This document shows positions 12,524 through 13,912 of a DNA stretch of 13,912 bases, in pieces. Both the position numbers and the translations under genes were made by a program. Source of the stretch: an uncultured Eubacteriales bacterium (GTDB lineage: Bacteria; Bacillota; Clostridia; Oscillospirales; Ruminococcaceae); NCBI GenBank assembly GCA_900318545.1, contig ONLC01000021.1, positions 1 through 13,912 of the forward strand. The letters are read 5' to 3'. Positions within the stretch are counted from its first letter, which is position 1. Each line of letters opens with the position of its first letter. The notes under the pieces are model-generated. The model had not been told where the DNA came from. It did not search any database and worked only from the letters and a program-made list of their open reading frames with translations.

Positions 12524-13912
12524 TCAGACGTAATCCTCGGGATTCTGCGGTACTCCGTTTATACGTACCTCAAAGTGCAGGTGGTCGCCTGTGGAATGGC
12601 CTGTCGAGCCGACTATTCCGAGAACATCGCCCTGTTCAACGTGCTGACCCTGAGTTACAGACATATACTGAGAATGTCCGTACAGAGTCCAGTATCCGCC
12701 GCCGTGGTCAATGATACAGTAGTTGCCGTATCCGCCGCCGCAGCCGCAGGAGTAGTTCTTTCCGTAGTCGTGGGTACAGGTGTTGCTTACAAGTATTACA
12801 GTACCTGCCGCAGCCGCACAGATCTTAGCTCCTCTTATGCCCTGTGACCAGATATCAATACCCTGATGGTAAGCACCCCATCTCCAGCCAACGCCGTAAG
12901 AGATGTAATAGAAGCCGGGCACAGGCCAAGTGAACATAGACTTGTCCTTATATCCGTAGGACGAGTTATCGGTGCTGGACTGATTTGTATTGGTGGTGCC
13001 TGTCTCAGCGCTGGAGCTCTGTGAGCTGCCCGAGTTATTAGCCGTGCTGCTGCTCTGCTGTGACTGCTGCTGAGCGAGCTGACGCTGACGCTCCTCCTCC
13101 TCACGGCGCTTGCGGGCTTCTTCCTCGGCCTTCTTGCGCTCTTCCTCTTCCTTCTTCTTGATAGCCTCCTGCTCCTCGAGAAGTGCCTGGATCTGAGCCT
13201 CGAATTCCTCGTGCTCCTTATCGATCTGAGCCTTATTGTTCTCGTAAGCCTGACGGTCTATCTCGAGCTGATCGATAACAGCCTGACTCTGCGAATAGAG
13301 CTCATTAAGCTTAGCCTTCTGGGCAGCGTGGTAATCCATCTGCTCCTTGAGCTCAGCCTTACGCTCCTCAAGCTCAGCCTTATCCTCTTCGAGCTTTTTC
13401 TGATCGGCTTCATACTGAGCCTTCATCTCGCTGAGGTTGTCGATCATGGAATTGTCGTGGTCTGCTACACGCTTAACGAGCTCGAGCTTCATCAGCATAT
13501 CGTAGAAGTCCTCCGCACCGATAAGAATATCGGAGTAGGAGCCGTTGCCTGCGATATAGAGTGCTCTGAGCCTCTGCTTGAACTCACCTATGCCGGTGTC
13601 GATCTCGTCCTTCTTGTTGCGGATCATGATCTCACTTATGCCGATCTGCTCTGTGAGCTCATCTATCTGAGCGCTGATCTCTGCGATAGAGTCCTCCAGC
13701 GTAAGGATAGTTTCCTCAACAGTCTCGATCTGAGCATTGATGGCGTCCTGATTTTCCTGTTCCTTTGAGATGTCGTCTTTGGTTGCGTTGATCTTCTCAT
13801 CGAGTTCAGCCTGTCTGCTTTCAAGCTCATCAAGCTTATCCTCAGCTGAGGAGATCTTCTTCTTGTTTTCCTTGATAGCATCGCTCTCCGCCATAGCTGT
13901 GGTGCTGTTTTT
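12524..13912 (-). CDS. Coiled-coil M23 (LytM) peptidase, N-terminus beyond window
   Basis: The frame stays open to the right edge; six codons precede the Met at 13894, so the start and any signal peptide lie outside. Numbering here is from that Met. Coiled coil (about 5-235) includes the same RLRALYIAGNGSYSDIL (108-124) and EDFYDMLMKLELVKR (128-142) segment as the next gene. A charged Glu/Lys/Arg helix (239-271) and a Gln/Ser/Thr/Asn linker (272-312) lead to the M23 domain: H343 and D347, YGH with H407, and HLH 438-440. The insertion with C373, H375, C383 and C385 is also shared. It is a paralogue of the adjacent gene, probably from tandem duplication, and a peptidoglycan endopeptidase. The two linkers differ completely. 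Confidence 0.9.
   Translation of the reverse strand, partial: KNSTTAMAESDAIKENKKKISSAEDKLDELESRQAELDEKINATKDDISKEQENQDAINAQIETVEETILTLEDSIAEISAQIDELTEQIGISEIMIRNKKDEIDTGIGEFKQRLRALYIAGNGSYSDILIGAEDFYDMLMKLELVKRVADHDNSMIDNLSEMKAQYEADQKKLEEDKAELEERKAELKEQMDYHAAQKAKLNELYSQSQAVIDQLEIDRQAYENNKAQIDKEHEEFEAQIQALLEEQEAIKKKEEEERKKAEEEARKRREEEERQRQLAQQQSQQSSSTANNSGSSQSSSAETGTTNTNQSSTDNSSYGYKDKSMFTWPVPGFYYISYGVGWRWGAYHQGIDIWSQGIRGAKICAAAAGTVILVSNTCTHDYGKNYSCGCGGGYGNYCIIDHGGGYWTLYGHSQYMSVTQGQHVEQGDVLGIVGSTGHSTGDHLHFEVRINGVPQNPEDYV

Noticed and set aside
13211..13768. 185-residue Leu/Ile-rich open frame on the plus strand
   Set aside because: It lies antisense to the M23 coiled coil; the Glu/Lys/Leu-rich codons read backwards give long Leu/Ile frames. 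No ribosome binding site or family motif is visible.
13892..13894. Met at 13894 as the true start of the rightmost M23 gene
   Set aside because: The frame stays open upstream to the window edge, no ribosome binding site precedes the Met, and a secreted protein should have a signal peptide, which is missing here.

Overview
The window looks like chromosome from a Ruminococcus-type gut or rumen Firmicute (Oscillospiraceae). The best evidence is a cellobiose 2-epimerase gene whose product closely resembles, from memory, the Ruminococcus albus enzyme. It sits beside a lipoprotein-like GH5 endoglucanase and several families common in gut Clostridia: DUF4358, DUF3793, DUF2325, DHHW and coiled-coil M23 peptidases. 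Strong AGGAGG-type ribosome binding sites fit a Firmicute. No phage, IS transposase, tRNA, rRNA or CRISPR was seen.

Layout. (1) 1-40: the last codons of an upstream gene, then a terminator (91-122). (2) 155-366: a large palindromic repeat. (3) 383-4511, plus strand: SGNH hydrolase, DUF4358 lipoprotein, MBOAT O-acyltransferase and DHHW/AlgJ-like protein, probably one operon for O-acylating an extracytoplasmic polymer. (4) 4511-4918: a gene-free stretch holding a 116-bp near-exact tandem duplication inside an imperfect palindrome, then several GC-rich hairpins. (5) 4977-9361, plus strand: DUF1015 protein, cellobiose 2-epimerase, PHP-domain hydrolase and GH5 endoglucanase. They are tightly packed (two 1-nt stop/start overlaps, then a 13-nt gap) and end at a terminator (9383-9413). 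(6) 9429-10908, minus strand: DUF2325, then DUF3793 plus flavodoxin. The two units share a GTTAG-N6-CTAAC palindrome just downstream of their predicted -10 boxes, which suggests one metal- or iron-responsive regulator. (7) 10943-13912, minus strand: two paralogous coiled-coil M23 metallopeptidases; the first transcribed runs off the right edge.

How the genes may work together. In region 3, the MBOAT protein would move acyl groups across the membrane, and the SGNH and DHHW proteins would transfer or trim them outside. The DUF4358 lipoprotein is an unexplained fourth part. In region 5, the GH5 enzyme would release cello-oligosaccharides at the cell surface and the epimerase would turn cellobiose into glucosyl-mannose in the cytoplasm. 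The DUF1015 and PHP proteins add unexplained steps. Region 6 looks like a small stress or metal-limitation regulon in which flavodoxin could replace ferredoxin. Region 7 would remodel peptidoglycan.

The best candidates for something under-described are the shared operator with its DUF2325/DUF3793/flavodoxin regulon, the four-gene acylation operon with DUF4358, the DUF1015-epimerase-PHP-GH5 operon, and the palindromic repeat at 4511-4918. No homology search was possible, so family names rest on motif recognition.
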